Shown here piece by piece: positions 1 through 6,060 of a stretch of DNA of 6,060 nucleotides (its first letter is position 1; each line of letters starts with the position of its first letter). Under the pieces are notes generated by a model that saw only the letters and a program-made list of their open reading frames with translations, ran no database searches and was not told the DNA's origin. Location of the stretch: assembly GCA_026785795.1 (NCBI GenBank), contig JAJAZJ010000213.1, forward strand, positions 1 to 6,060, read 5' to 3'. Made by a program: the position numbers and the translations under genes. The DNA is from Pseudoxanthomonas sp. (lineage in GTDB: Bacteria; Pseudomonadota; Gammaproteobacteria; Xanthomonadales; Xanthomonadaceae).

Positions 1-1046
1 AATCGCGCCTGACCGAACGCCTGGGCGACGCCGGCCGCAAGATCCACACCGGCCGCAGCCGCAACGCCCAGATCCTGGTTGCCACGCGCCTGTGGCTGAA
101 GCAGAAGCTGGCGCACCTGGCCGCATTGAGCGGTGCGATCGCCAAGGTTGCGCTGGACCGGGCCGAAGCGGAAAGAGACCTGCCGCTGCCGGGATACACG
201 CATCTGCAGCGGGCCGTCGTTTCTTCCGCAGGTATGTGGTGGGCGGGCTGGGCGGAGGCCTTTATCGACAACGCCATTCGCGCCAACGACACGCTGCAGC
301 TGATCGACGCCAATCCACTGGGAACGGCAGCCGGCTATGGCGTCAACCTGCCGCTGGATCGCGACCACACCACCCAGGCGCTTGGCTTCGCACGGCTGCA
401 GGTCAGCCCCGTCTATGCCCAGCTTTCGCGCGGCAAGTTCGAGATGGCCGCACTCGAGGCACTGGGCAGCGCCACCCTCGACCTGCGCCGGCTGGCGTGG
501 GACCTGTCTCTGTTCACCAGCGCCGAGTTCGGTTTTGTCTCGCTGCCGGCGCAGTACACCACCGGCAGCTCGATCATGCCCAACACGCGCAACCCGGACG
601 TGATCGAGCTGATGCGCGCAAGCCACGCCAGCGTGGCCGCGGCACGCACCGAGATCGAGCAGCTGCTGTCGCTGCCGTCCGGCTACCATCGCGACCTGCA
701 GGCCAGCAAGGGTGCGATCGTGCACGGGTTCGGGCGTGGCTTGGCTGCGCTGGAACTGTTGCCGGACCTGCTGGCCAATCTGCAGTGGCGCGAAGGACGG
801 ATGCGTGCGGCGATGGATCCCGGCATGTACGCGACCGATGTCGCAGTCGAGCAGGCGGCCGCAGGCGTGCCGTTCCGTGACGCGTACCGGGCCGCGGCGG
901 CCGCGATCGACAGCGCTGGCGCCGGGCGATCCCCGGAAATTAGCCTGGCGGCGCGGGTCTCGGCAGGCGGGGCGGCAGACCTGCGCCTGGCCCAGCTGCG
1001 CGAACGCTGGGCGCTGTCGTGCCCGCAGGTGCAGGCTGCGCCATAG
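1..1046 (+). CDS. argH: Argininosuccinate lyase, 5'-truncated by window edge
   Basis: The protein cleaves argininosuccinate to arginine and fumarate in the cytoplasm, the last step of arginine synthesis. The frame is open from base 3 (the first two bases belong to a split codon) to the TAG at 1044-1046, giving about 347 residues. Roughly 85-115 N-terminal residues should lie upstream. Family landmarks appear in order: HTGRSRN (codons 45-65), GYTHLQRA with the conserved Thr-His (about 192-215), [17 protein letters not shown], the fumarate-lyase loop [12 protein letters not shown] (564-599), and the substrate-binding Tyr, Gln and Lys of [12 protein letters not shown] (about 681-713). The C-terminal [18 protein letters not shown] stretch matches the ArgH C-terminal domain. 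Two family positions are unusual: Ala follows HTGRSRN where Asp is normal, and Thr occupies the signature-lysine position of the catalytic loop. The nearest downstream gene on this strand is hisS, about 325 bases away, and no plus-strand terminator is visible. Identity is secure; full activity is not. Confidence 0.95.
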   Translation, partial: SRLTERLGDAGRKIHTGRSRNAQILVATRLWLKQKLAHLAALSGAIAKVALDRAEAERDLPLPGYTHLQRAVVSSAGMWWAGWAEAFIDNAIRANDTLQLIDANPLGTAAGYGVNLPLDRDHTTQALGFARLQVSPVYAQLSRGKFEMAALEALGSATLDLRRLAWDLSLFTSAEFGFVSLPAQYTTGSSIMPNTRNPDVIELMRASHASVAAARTEIEQLLSLPSGYHRDLQASKGAIVHGFGRGLAALELLPDLLANLQWREGRMRAAMDPGMYATDVAVEQAAAGVPFRDAYRAAAAAIDSAGAGRSPEISLAARVSAGGAADLRLAQLRERWALSCPQVQAAP

Positions 1047-1120
1047 GGTCGAGGCTGCCGCAGTGTGCCCTGGGTTATGGCCATGCCGCTGACAGGTCCG
1101 CAGCCTGCCGTGAGGGCGAC

Positions 1121-1143
1121 AAAAAACCGGCACTTGGCCGGTT
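1121..1143 (-). terminator. Rho-independent terminator of the tRNA-Pro gene
   Basis: Read on the minus strand, this is a perfect 7-bp stem (AACCGGC / GCCGGTT, at 1137-1143 and 1125-1131) with a 5-base loop, followed at once by a T run (the A's at 1121-1126 on the plus strand, two of which close the stem). It begins 12 bases past the tRNA CCA end, as expected for a tRNA transcription terminator. On the plus strand no T run follows the hairpin, so it should not efficiently stop transcription coming from argH. Confidence 0.85.
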
Positions 1144-1155
1144 CAATGATCTTCC

Positions 1156-1232
<77 letters not shown>

Positions 1233-1244
1233 ATTAAGCCCGCT

Positions 1245-1274
1245 ATTGTATTCATTTGGCCGGTGCTGGGGCAA
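1245..1274 (-). promoter_or_regulatory. Sigma70-type promoter of tRNA-Pro
   Basis: Read on the minus strand, a -35 like TTGCCC (1269-1274) and a -10 like TACAAT (1245-1250) are separated by 18 bases. The -10 lies 12 bases upstream of the mature tRNA 5' end at 1232, which would give a very short 5' leader for RNase P to remove. A G/C-rich stretch follows the -10, as in stringently controlled stable-RNA promoters; that regulatory reading is inference. Confidence 0.6.
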
Positions 1275-1295
1275 GCAATCCACGATTTCCGGGCG

Positions 1296-1319
1296 AGGCT
1301 GGGCGTTCAGCCTTAAAAT
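1296..1319 (+). promoter_or_regulatory. Candidate hisS promoter -10 with adjoining dyad
   Basis: A -10-like TAAAAT (1314-1319) stands out in GC-rich surroundings 51 bases before the hisS start. No good -35 hexamer sits 16-18 bases upstream, so the promoter would be weak or activator-dependent. Directly before the -10 is a perfect 6-bp dyad, AGGCTG (1296-1301), 6 bases, CAGCCT (1308-1313), lying where the spacer would be. It could be an operator or chance. The assignment rests on the -10 and position only. Confidence 0.3.
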
Positions 1320-1357
1320 AGCCGCCAGACCACCAGAGCCATCACTGGCCGACACCC

Positions 1358-1362
1358 GGGAG
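1358..1362 (+). promoter_or_regulatory. Ribosome binding site supporting the TTG start of hisS
   Basis: GGGAG lies 8 bases before the TTG at 1371. No ATG or GTG in this frame gives a better N-terminus: the protein from TTG begins [18 protein letters not shown], where the PPG and the LLP matching the usual 'GT.D..P' class II HisRS entry are already present, so a later start would remove family-conserved sequence. Confidence 0.6.
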
Positions 1363-1370
1363 CCTTTCGC

Positions 1371-2753
1371 TTGATCAAGCCGCGCACGCCGCCAGGGGTC
1401 ATGGAACTGTTGCCCCGCGACCAGATCGCCTTCCAGCGCATGCTGGACACGATCCGCCGCAACTACGAGCGCTTTGGCTTCCTGCCGGTGGAAACGCCGG
1501 TGTTCGAGCTGTCGGAGGTGCTGCTGACCAAGTCGGGCGGCGAGACCGAGCGCCAGGTGTATTTCGCCCAGTCCACCGGCGCGCTGCAGAAGGAAAACCA
1601 GGGTCTGCCCGAACTGGCCCTGCGTTTCGACCTGACCGTGCCGCTGGCCCGGTACGTGGCCGAACACGAGCACGAGCTGGCCTTCCCGTTCCGCCGCTAC
1701 CAGATCCAGCGCGTCTACCGCGGTGAGCGCGCCCAGCGTGGCCGCTTCCGCGAGTTCTACCAGTGCGACATCGACGTGGTAGGAAAAGACACCCTGAGTA
1801 TCCGTTTCGACGCCGAGATATTGGCCGTGATCCACGCCGTGTTCTCCGAGTTGGGCATCGGCGATTTCACCGTGCAGCTGAACAACCGCAAGCTGATGCG
1901 CGGTTTCTTCGAAGGCCTGGGCGTGGCCGAAGGCAGCCGGCAGATGGACGTGCTGCGCGAGGTGGACAAGCTGGACAAGCGCGGCGCGGACGACGTGCGC
2001 GAGACGCTGACCGGTGCAGGCTTCGGGCTGTCGCAGGACACGGTGCAGAAGATCCTGGATTTCGTGGCCGTGCGTTCCAGCAGTCATGCCGATGCGCTGG
2101 CGCGGCTGGACGCGCTGGGGCAGGGCAGCGACACCTTCAACCAGGGCGTTGGCGAACTGCGCGAAGTGCTGCAGCTGGTGCATGCGTTGGGGGTGCCGGA
2201 AAGCGACTACCGCCTGAATTTCTCCATTGCGCGCGGTCTGGATTACTACACCGGCACCGTGTACGAAACCATGCTGGATGGCTACCGGCAGATCGGGTCG
2301 ATCTGTTCGGGCGGACGCTACGACGACCTGGCCAGCCACTACACCAAATCCAAGCTGCCCGGTGTCGGCATTTCCATCGGCCTGACCCGCCTGTTCTGGC
2401 AGCTGCGCGAGGCCGGGCTGGTCGCGGGCGTGGATGAAAGCTCGGTGCAGGCCATGGTGGCGCTGATGGAAGACAACCAGCTGACCGAGTCGCTGGACAT
2501 CGCCCGGCGCCTGCGTGCAGGCGGTATCAACACCGAAGTGCAGATGGAGCCGAAGAAACTGGGCAAGCAGTTCCAATACGCCTCGCGTGCCGGCATCCGC
2601 TTCGTGGTGCTTGCAGGCGAGGATGAACTGGCGCGCGGCGTGGTTACAGTGAAGGATCTGGCCCGCGAGCAGCAGTTCGAGGTCACCCGCGAGCAGCTGG
2701 CCTCCACCTTGCGCGTGGAGCTGGAGCAGACCCGCGCCCTGGCAGGCCGCTGA
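1371..2753 (+). CDS. hisS: Histidyl-tRNA synthetase, eukaryote-like type
   Basis: This class II aminoacyl-tRNA synthetase charges tRNA-His with histidine in the cytoplasm. It has 460 residues, longer than the ~424 of E. coli HisRS. Visible blocks in order: ETPVFE and the motif 1 region (~40-46), [12 protein letters not shown] (~84-95), motif 2 with [19 protein letters not shown] (~115-133), an insertion domain (~165-260) containing VDKLDKRG, the histidine-specific [13 protein letters not shown] (287-299) with its catalytic Arg288, CSGGRYDDL (312-320), motif 3 [12 protein letters not shown] (331-342), and a C-terminal anticodon-binding domain from about 358 to the end. [15 protein letters not shown] and the LDK insertion resemble eukaryotic cytosolic HisRS rather than the E. 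coli form (LRPEGTA, RQFHQLG). It starts at TTG with GGGAG upstream. The downstream ammonia-lyase gene begins 14 bases after its TGA, so the two are probably co-transcribed. Confidence 0.96.
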   Translation: MIKPRTPPGVMELLPRDQIAFQRMLDTIRRNYERFGFLPVETPVFELSEVLLTKSGGETERQVYFAQSTGALQKENQGLPELALRFDLTVPLARYVAEHEHELAFPFRRYQIQRVYRGERAQRGRFREFYQCDIDVVGKDTLSIRFDAEILAVIHAVFSELGIGDFTVQLNNRKLMRGFFEGLGVAEGSRQMDVLREVDKLDKRGADDVRETLTGAGFGLSQDTVQKILDFVAVRSSSHADALARLDALGQGSDTFNQGVGELREVLQLVHALGVPESDYRLNFSIARGLDYYTGTVYETMLDGYRQIGSICSGGRYDDLASHYTKSKLPGVGISIGLTRLFWQLREAGLVAGVDESSVQAMVALMEDNQLTESLDIARRLRAGGINTEVQMEPKKLGKQFQYASRAGIRFVVLAGEDELARGVVTVKDLAREQQFEVTREQLASTLRVELEQTRALAGR

Positions 2754-2756
2754 GAC

Positions 2757-2761
2757 AGGAG
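2757..2761 (+). promoter_or_regulatory. Ribosome binding site of the ammonia-lyase gene
   Basis: AGGAG sits 6 bases before the ATG at 2768, inside the 14-base gap after the hisS stop. It fixes the lyase start and supports read-through translation of a hisS-lyase message. Confidence 0.75.
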
Positions 2762-2767
2762 CACCGG

Positions 2768-4678
2768 ATGAAGCCCATCAATCTCGACGGACAGTCACTG
2801 ACCCGCGACCAGCTGGTGGAAATTGCCTATGGCGCCAGCGCAGGTCTGGACCCGCAGGCACTGAAGGCGGTCGCGCGCGCTGCTGATTTCCTCGCCGATC
2901 AGGTGCGCCGCGAAGAGCCCATCTACGGCGTTTCCACCGGATTCGGCAGCAATGCGGACAAGCTGCTGGGCGCCCATCCGCTGCGCGACGAGCTGCCCGG
3001 TGCGGTGAAGTCCGGCCGCTCACTGCATGAGGAGCTGCAGCACAACCTCATCATCACCCACGCGGTGTGCGTTGGCCCGCCAATGGCGCAGGAAGTAGTG
3101 CGCGCCATGCTCGGCATCCGCATCAACACCCTGCTGCGCGGACATTCCGGCATCCGCGTACAGACCCTGGAAGCACTGACCGCGATGCTCAACGCGGGCA
3201 TCGTGCCGGTGGTGCCGGAACTGGGTTCGGTGGGCGCCTCTGGTGACCTGGCGCCGCTGTCGCACCTGGCGCTGGTCCTGCTGGGCGGTGGCGAAGCCTT
3301 CCACCAGGGTGAACGCATGCCGGGCGCACAGGCACTGCAGCGCGCTGGGCTGACGCCCGTGACGCTTTCCTACAAGGAAGGGCTGGCGCTCAACAACGGT
3401 ACCGCGCAGATGCTGGCCATGGGCGTGCTGGCCGTGCACAGGCTGGACGCCCTGCTGGATACCGCTGATCTTGCGGCTGCCATGACCATCGATGCGTTCG
3501 CGGGACGCCTGGGGGCCTTCGCCGAAGAGGTGCACACGTTGCGCCCGCATCCAGGCCAGGTGCATGTAGCCGGGCGCCTGCGCGAACTGCTGGCCGGTTC
3601 GACCCTTGCAGACATCGCCTACCACCTGGTGCCGAAATTCCGCCCGTGGCTGCCGCACAGCTGGAACGTGCCCGACATGGGCTGGCCGGAGTCGCAGCAG
3701 CTGCGTTTCGACATTGGCTGGGACTGGGTGCCCAGCGACCAGCGACACGGGCGCGAGAAGTTCTACCGGCGCTTCCGGCCGTTCCTGGGCGGCAAGAAGC
3801 ACCAGCCGCAGGACAGCTATTCCCTGCGCTGCGTGCCGCAGGTGCACGGCGCGGTGCGTGACGCGCTGGCGCAGGCCAAGCGCGTGCTGGAGATAGAGCT
3901 CAATTCAGTGACCGACAATCCGCTGGTATTCCCCGACAGGACCGATGCGGCGCACGTGGAAGAGCAGGTGATCTCCGCCGGGCACTTCCACGGCATGCCG
4001 CTGGCGCTGGCGATGAGCTATGTGAAGGCGTCCATCCCGGTGCTGGCCTCGATCAGCGAGCGTCGGCTCAACAAGCTGGTCGATCCGGCCACCAACGATG
4101 GTCTGCCGGCATTCCTGATTGGCAACGAGGACGGCACCGAGTCGGGGCACATGATCGTGCAATACACGGCGGCGGCGATCGTCAACGACCTGGCCAGCCG
4201 CGCCCATCCGGCCTCGGTGTTCTCCATTCCCACCAGCGCCAACGCCGAAGATCACGTTTCGATGGGCGCCAACGAGGCGCGCCAGGTGCTGGCGATGTCC
4301 GCCGACCTGGGCAAGGTCCTGGCCCTGGAGCTCTACACCGCGGCCCAGGCGTTGGACCTGCGTCGCGACATGATCAACGCGGCGCGGGATCTTGCCGCGC
4401 GAGCCGACGCCGTGGCGTTTGCGGCCAAGGTGCAGGGCGGTGCGGCGGCGGGAGTGGATCCCCGGTTCCTGGAAGGAGTGGAGGGACTGCGTTCGGAGCT
4501 GGCGCGTTCCGCGGAGTTCCATCCCGGGCACGCAGTGGCCGCAGCGCATGCGGCGTTGCGTGAGAAAATTCCATTCCTCGATCGCGACCGTGCGATGGAT
4601 GGTGAAGTCGCCACCGTCGTCAGGTTGGTGGAGTCCGGGAAACTGCTGGCTGCCGCCCGACACGCCCTGTCGCCCTGA
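2768..4678 (+). CDS. MIO-type aromatic amino acid ammonia-lyase, HAL-like, enlarged
   Basis: The family removes ammonia from an aromatic amino acid non-oxidatively (histidine to urocanate in HAL, Phe or Tyr to cinnamates in PAL and TAL) using a 4-methylideneimidazolone made from Ala-Ser-Gly. Here that triad is A157-S158-G159 within GSVGASGDLAPLSH. Other active-site positions present are Tyr53 (YGVSTGFG), His98, Asn210 (NGT), Gln348, Tyr351 and Arg354 (QDSYSLRC), Phe407 (FHG) and Glu494 (AEDHVSMG). The pocket pair at 97-98 is Thr-His, closest to the Ser-His usual in HAL and unlike Phe-Leu (PAL) or His-Leu (TAL), so a histidine-like substrate is the best guess. The protein has 636 residues against ~510 for HutH: about 15 extra before His98, about 56 in a Trp-rich block (~279-345), and a longer C-terminal part. 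It follows hisS by 14 bases with AGGAG. No other hut gene is present, so I give no hutH symbol. Catalysis is likely; substrate is uncertain. Confidence 0.9.
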   Translation: MKPINLDGQSLTRDQLVEIAYGASAGLDPQALKAVARAADFLADQVRREEPIYGVSTGFGSNADKLLGAHPLRDELPGAVKSGRSLHEELQHNLIITHAVCVGPPMAQEVVRAMLGIRINTLLRGHSGIRVQTLEALTAMLNAGIVPVVPELGSVGASGDLAPLSHLALVLLGGGEAFHQGERMPGAQALQRAGLTPVTLSYKEGLALNNGTAQMLAMGVLAVHRLDALLDTADLAAAMTIDAFAGRLGAFAEEVHTLRPHPGQVHVAGRLRELLAGSTLADIAYHLVPKFRPWLPHSWNVPDMGWPESQQLRFDIGWDWVPSDQRHGREKFYRRFRPFLGGKKHQPQDSYSLRCVPQVHGAVRDALAQAKRVLEIELNSVTDNPLVFPDRTDAAHVEEQVISAGHFHGMPLALAMSYVKASIPVLASISERRLNKLVDPATNDGLPAFLIGNEDGTESGHMIVQYTAAAIVNDLASRAHPASVFSIPTSANAEDHVSMGANEARQVLAMSADLGKVLALELYTAAQALDLRRDMINAARDLAARADAVAFAAKVQGGAAAGVDPRFLEGVEGLRSELARSAEFHPGHAVAAAHAALREKIPFLDRDRAMDGEVATVVRLVESGKLLAAARHALSP

Positions 4679-4707
4679 GGCCCGCGGCGAAACCCAGAGC
4701 CGGAAAC

Positions 4708-6060
4708 TCACAGCGTCCGCACGCAGTCGCGCCCGTCGGCCTTGGCCGTGTACAGAGCCTGGTCGGCGACCTGCATCGCGTACTCCATGCTGTCCTTGGC
4801 CGACAGGTCGACCGAGTGCACGCCGATGCTGGCGGAAATGGGAATGACCAGGTTGCCGCTGTGGCATGGGCTGTGGCGCAGCCCCTGCCGTAGCTCCTCG
4901 GCGACGACCCTGGCCTGGGCCAGGTCCATGCCGGGCAGGGCGGCGATGAATTCCTCGCCGCCAAAGCGCGCCAGCAGCGCGCCATGCGGCGCAAGCACCA
5001 CGGCCATGGTGTTCGCTGTCCAGCGCAGGCAGTCGTCGCCCACCAGGTGACCATGCTGGTCATTGATGCGCTTGAAGTGGTCCAGGTCGATCATCAACAG
5101 CGAGATCGGCCGGTTGCTGTGGCGTGCCTCGGCCAACAGGCGATCAAACGCTTCGCGGAAATGAGTGCGGTTGTACAGGTCGGTGAGACCATCGTGGCGG
5201 CTGAACTCACTCAGTCGTGCGTGCGCCGACTCAAGCTGTCCCAGTGCATTGCGCAGTTCGGACGTCCGCAGCTCGACCTTGTGCTCCAGCTGGTCGCGGG
5301 CTTCGCGCACGATGCGCTCGTTCTCGTTGCGCAGCGCGGCATAGCGGTAGCCCAGCGCCACCGAAAGCAGCAGCATTTCCAGCGCCGAGCCTATCTGCAC
5401 GCCGTACTCGGTGACGAAATTCTTGGGCAGCAGGTTGAAGGCCACGGCCGCAAACATGCCGGTGCCCAGCAGGAACAGGAACCACGCGAGCAGGAACAGG
5501 CGCGCGGGCTTGTAGCCCCTGCGCAGCACGACCACCGTCTCCACCAGGATCCAGCAGATGCTGGGGAACACAGCCGCAGAGGCAACAGGGACGACCAGGT
5601 GGTACGGCAGCACCACCGCGGCAATGCCAAGCAGCATGAAGAACAGGATGATGCACAGGGCTACCTTGTCGCCGAACGGCCATCGCTGGCGCAATTCCAG
5701 GAAAACGCGCGCGAACTGCTGCATCCCAATCAGCGCAAGGCAGATCGACAGTGGCACGGCATGGTCCGCCATCCATGCAGAGTTCGGCCACAGGTACTCG
5801 AAGCCCAGCCCGTTCAGGGTGAACAGCACCAGGCCGAAAGCGGTGATGTGGAACAGGTACCAGAAATAGCCGGGGTCACGCAGGGTCAGCCACAGGACCA
5901 GGTTGTAGATGAATAACGCAAGCAGGATGCCGTAGTACAGGCCGATGGCGAATTGGGCGTCGCCCGACTGCCGGATGAACGCGGCCGGGGAATACAGTTT
6001 CAGCGGCACCTGCATGGAGCTTTCGCTCTGCACCCGGACCAGCACGCTGACCGGCTGGCC
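4708..6060 (-). CDS. 7TM-DISM membrane sensor with GGDEF diguanylate cyclase, N-terminus beyond window
   Basis: The predicted protein is an inner-membrane enzyme that makes cyclic di-GMP from two GTP in response to a periplasmic signal. The frame is open from the right edge (6060) to the TGA at 4708-4710, about 450 residues. The GTG at 6045 is only an internal codon, because the frame continues upstream and the first ~25 visible residues read as the end of a periplasmic 7TMR-DISMED-type domain. Seven hydrophobic segments follow (roughly 5945-5335), then a charged coiled-coil-like linker (~5330-5200), then the GGDEF domain: SRHDGLTDLYNR, MIDLDHFKRINDQHGHLVGDD (Mg-binding Asp and guanine-binding Asn), and GGEEF (4948-4962), an active variant of the signature. 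The inhibitory RxxD expected just before RFGGEEF is absent (APHG instead). The start codon and the missing N-terminus cannot be judged. Its stop lies 29 bases from that of the lyase gene, facing it. Confidence 0.93.
   Translation of the reverse strand, partial: GQPVSVLVRVQSESSMQVPLKLYSPAAFIRQSGDAQFAIGLYYGILLALFIYNLVLWLTLRDPGYFWYLFHITAFGLVLFTLNGLGFEYLWPNSAWMADHAVPLSICLALIGMQQFARVFLELRQRWPFGDKVALCIILFFMLLGIAAVVLPYHLVVPVASAAVFPSICWILVETVVVLRRGYKPARLFLLAWFLFLLGTGMFAAVAFNLLPKNFVTEYGVQIGSALEMLLLSVALGYRYAALRNENERIVREARDQLEHKVELRTSELRNALGQLESAHARLSEFSRHDGLTDLYNRTHFREAFDRLLAEARHSNRPISLLMIDLDHFKRINDQHGHLVGDDCLRWTANTMAVVLAPHGALLARFGGEEFIAALPGMDLAQARVVAEELRQGLRHSPCHSGNLVIPISASIGVHSVDLSAKDSMEYAMQVADQALYTAKADGRDCVRTL

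Noticed and set aside
1052..1106. Inverted repeat AGGCTGC / GCAGCCT downstream of argH
   Set aside because: Seven-bp arms are separated by 41 bases with no T run after, so this is not a convincing terminator or regulatory hairpin.
2768..4678. Frameshift or gene fusion as the reason for the extra length of the lyase
   Set aside because: All active-site blocks are in one frame and in family order, and no second recognisable domain is present. The extra length is spread over an N-terminal loop, an internal block and the C-terminal part.
3905..4867. 320-codon minus-strand open frame across the lyase/cyclase junction
   Set aside because: It overlaps two well-supported genes, has a low-complexity Arg/Gly/His-rich product and shows no family motif.
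4984..5916. 310-codon plus-strand open frame
   Set aside because: It is antisense to the membrane and GGDEF domains; its Gln/His-rich product is what antisense transmembrane codons give.
6043..6045. GTG as the start codon of the cyclase gene
   Set aside because: The frame stays open to the window edge and the upstream residues continue a periplasmic sensor domain, so this GTG is an internal valine.

Overview
The window is GC-rich chromosomal DNA from what looks like a Xanthomonadaceae gammaproteobacterium (Stenotrophomonas, Xanthomonas or a relative). That guess rests on the character of the ArgH protein and the GC-biased codon use; no species can be named from the sequence. All four protein genes are long and intact within the window. 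Two are cut by the window edges: argH at its 5' end, and the diguanylate cyclase gene at its N-terminal end on the minus strand. No insertion sequence, phage gene, CRISPR array or rRNA is visible.

Layout, left to right. Positions 1-1046 (+): the last ~347 codons of argininosuccinate lyase (argH), the final step of arginine synthesis. Positions 1156-1232 (-): tRNA-Pro(CGG) with an encoded CCA end, its own sigma70-like promoter (1245-1274) and a rho-independent terminator (1121-1143). Positions 1233-1370: a short divergent promoter region. Positions 1371-2753 (+): histidyl-tRNA synthetase (hisS), starting with TTG. Positions 2768-4678 (+): a 636-residue MIO-type aromatic amino acid ammonia-lyase related to histidine ammonia-lyase, 14 bases after hisS behind a strong Shine-Dalgarno. 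Positions 4708-6060 (-): a 7TM-DISM membrane sensor fused to a GGDEF diguanylate cyclase, convergent with the lyase gene.

How the parts relate. hisS and the lyase gene form a probable two-gene operon in which both products may act on histidine: one charges it onto tRNA, the other is predicted to deaminate it or a related aromatic amino acid. There is no hutU, hutI, hutG or hutC here, so this is not an ordinary hut catabolic operon. The lyase keeps every MIO catalytic residue I could align, but is about 125 residues longer than a standard HutH, with most of the extra length in a Trp-rich internal insertion and in the C-terminal region. It is the least conventional gene in the window. The other gene-level oddities are: (i) argH lacks the fumarate-lyase signature lysine and the usual Asp of the HTGRSRND motif; (ii) HisRS is of the eukaryote-like type rather than the E. 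coli type; (iii) the GGDEF protein lacks the RxxD inhibitory site. Much of the rest is ordinary housekeeping DNA.
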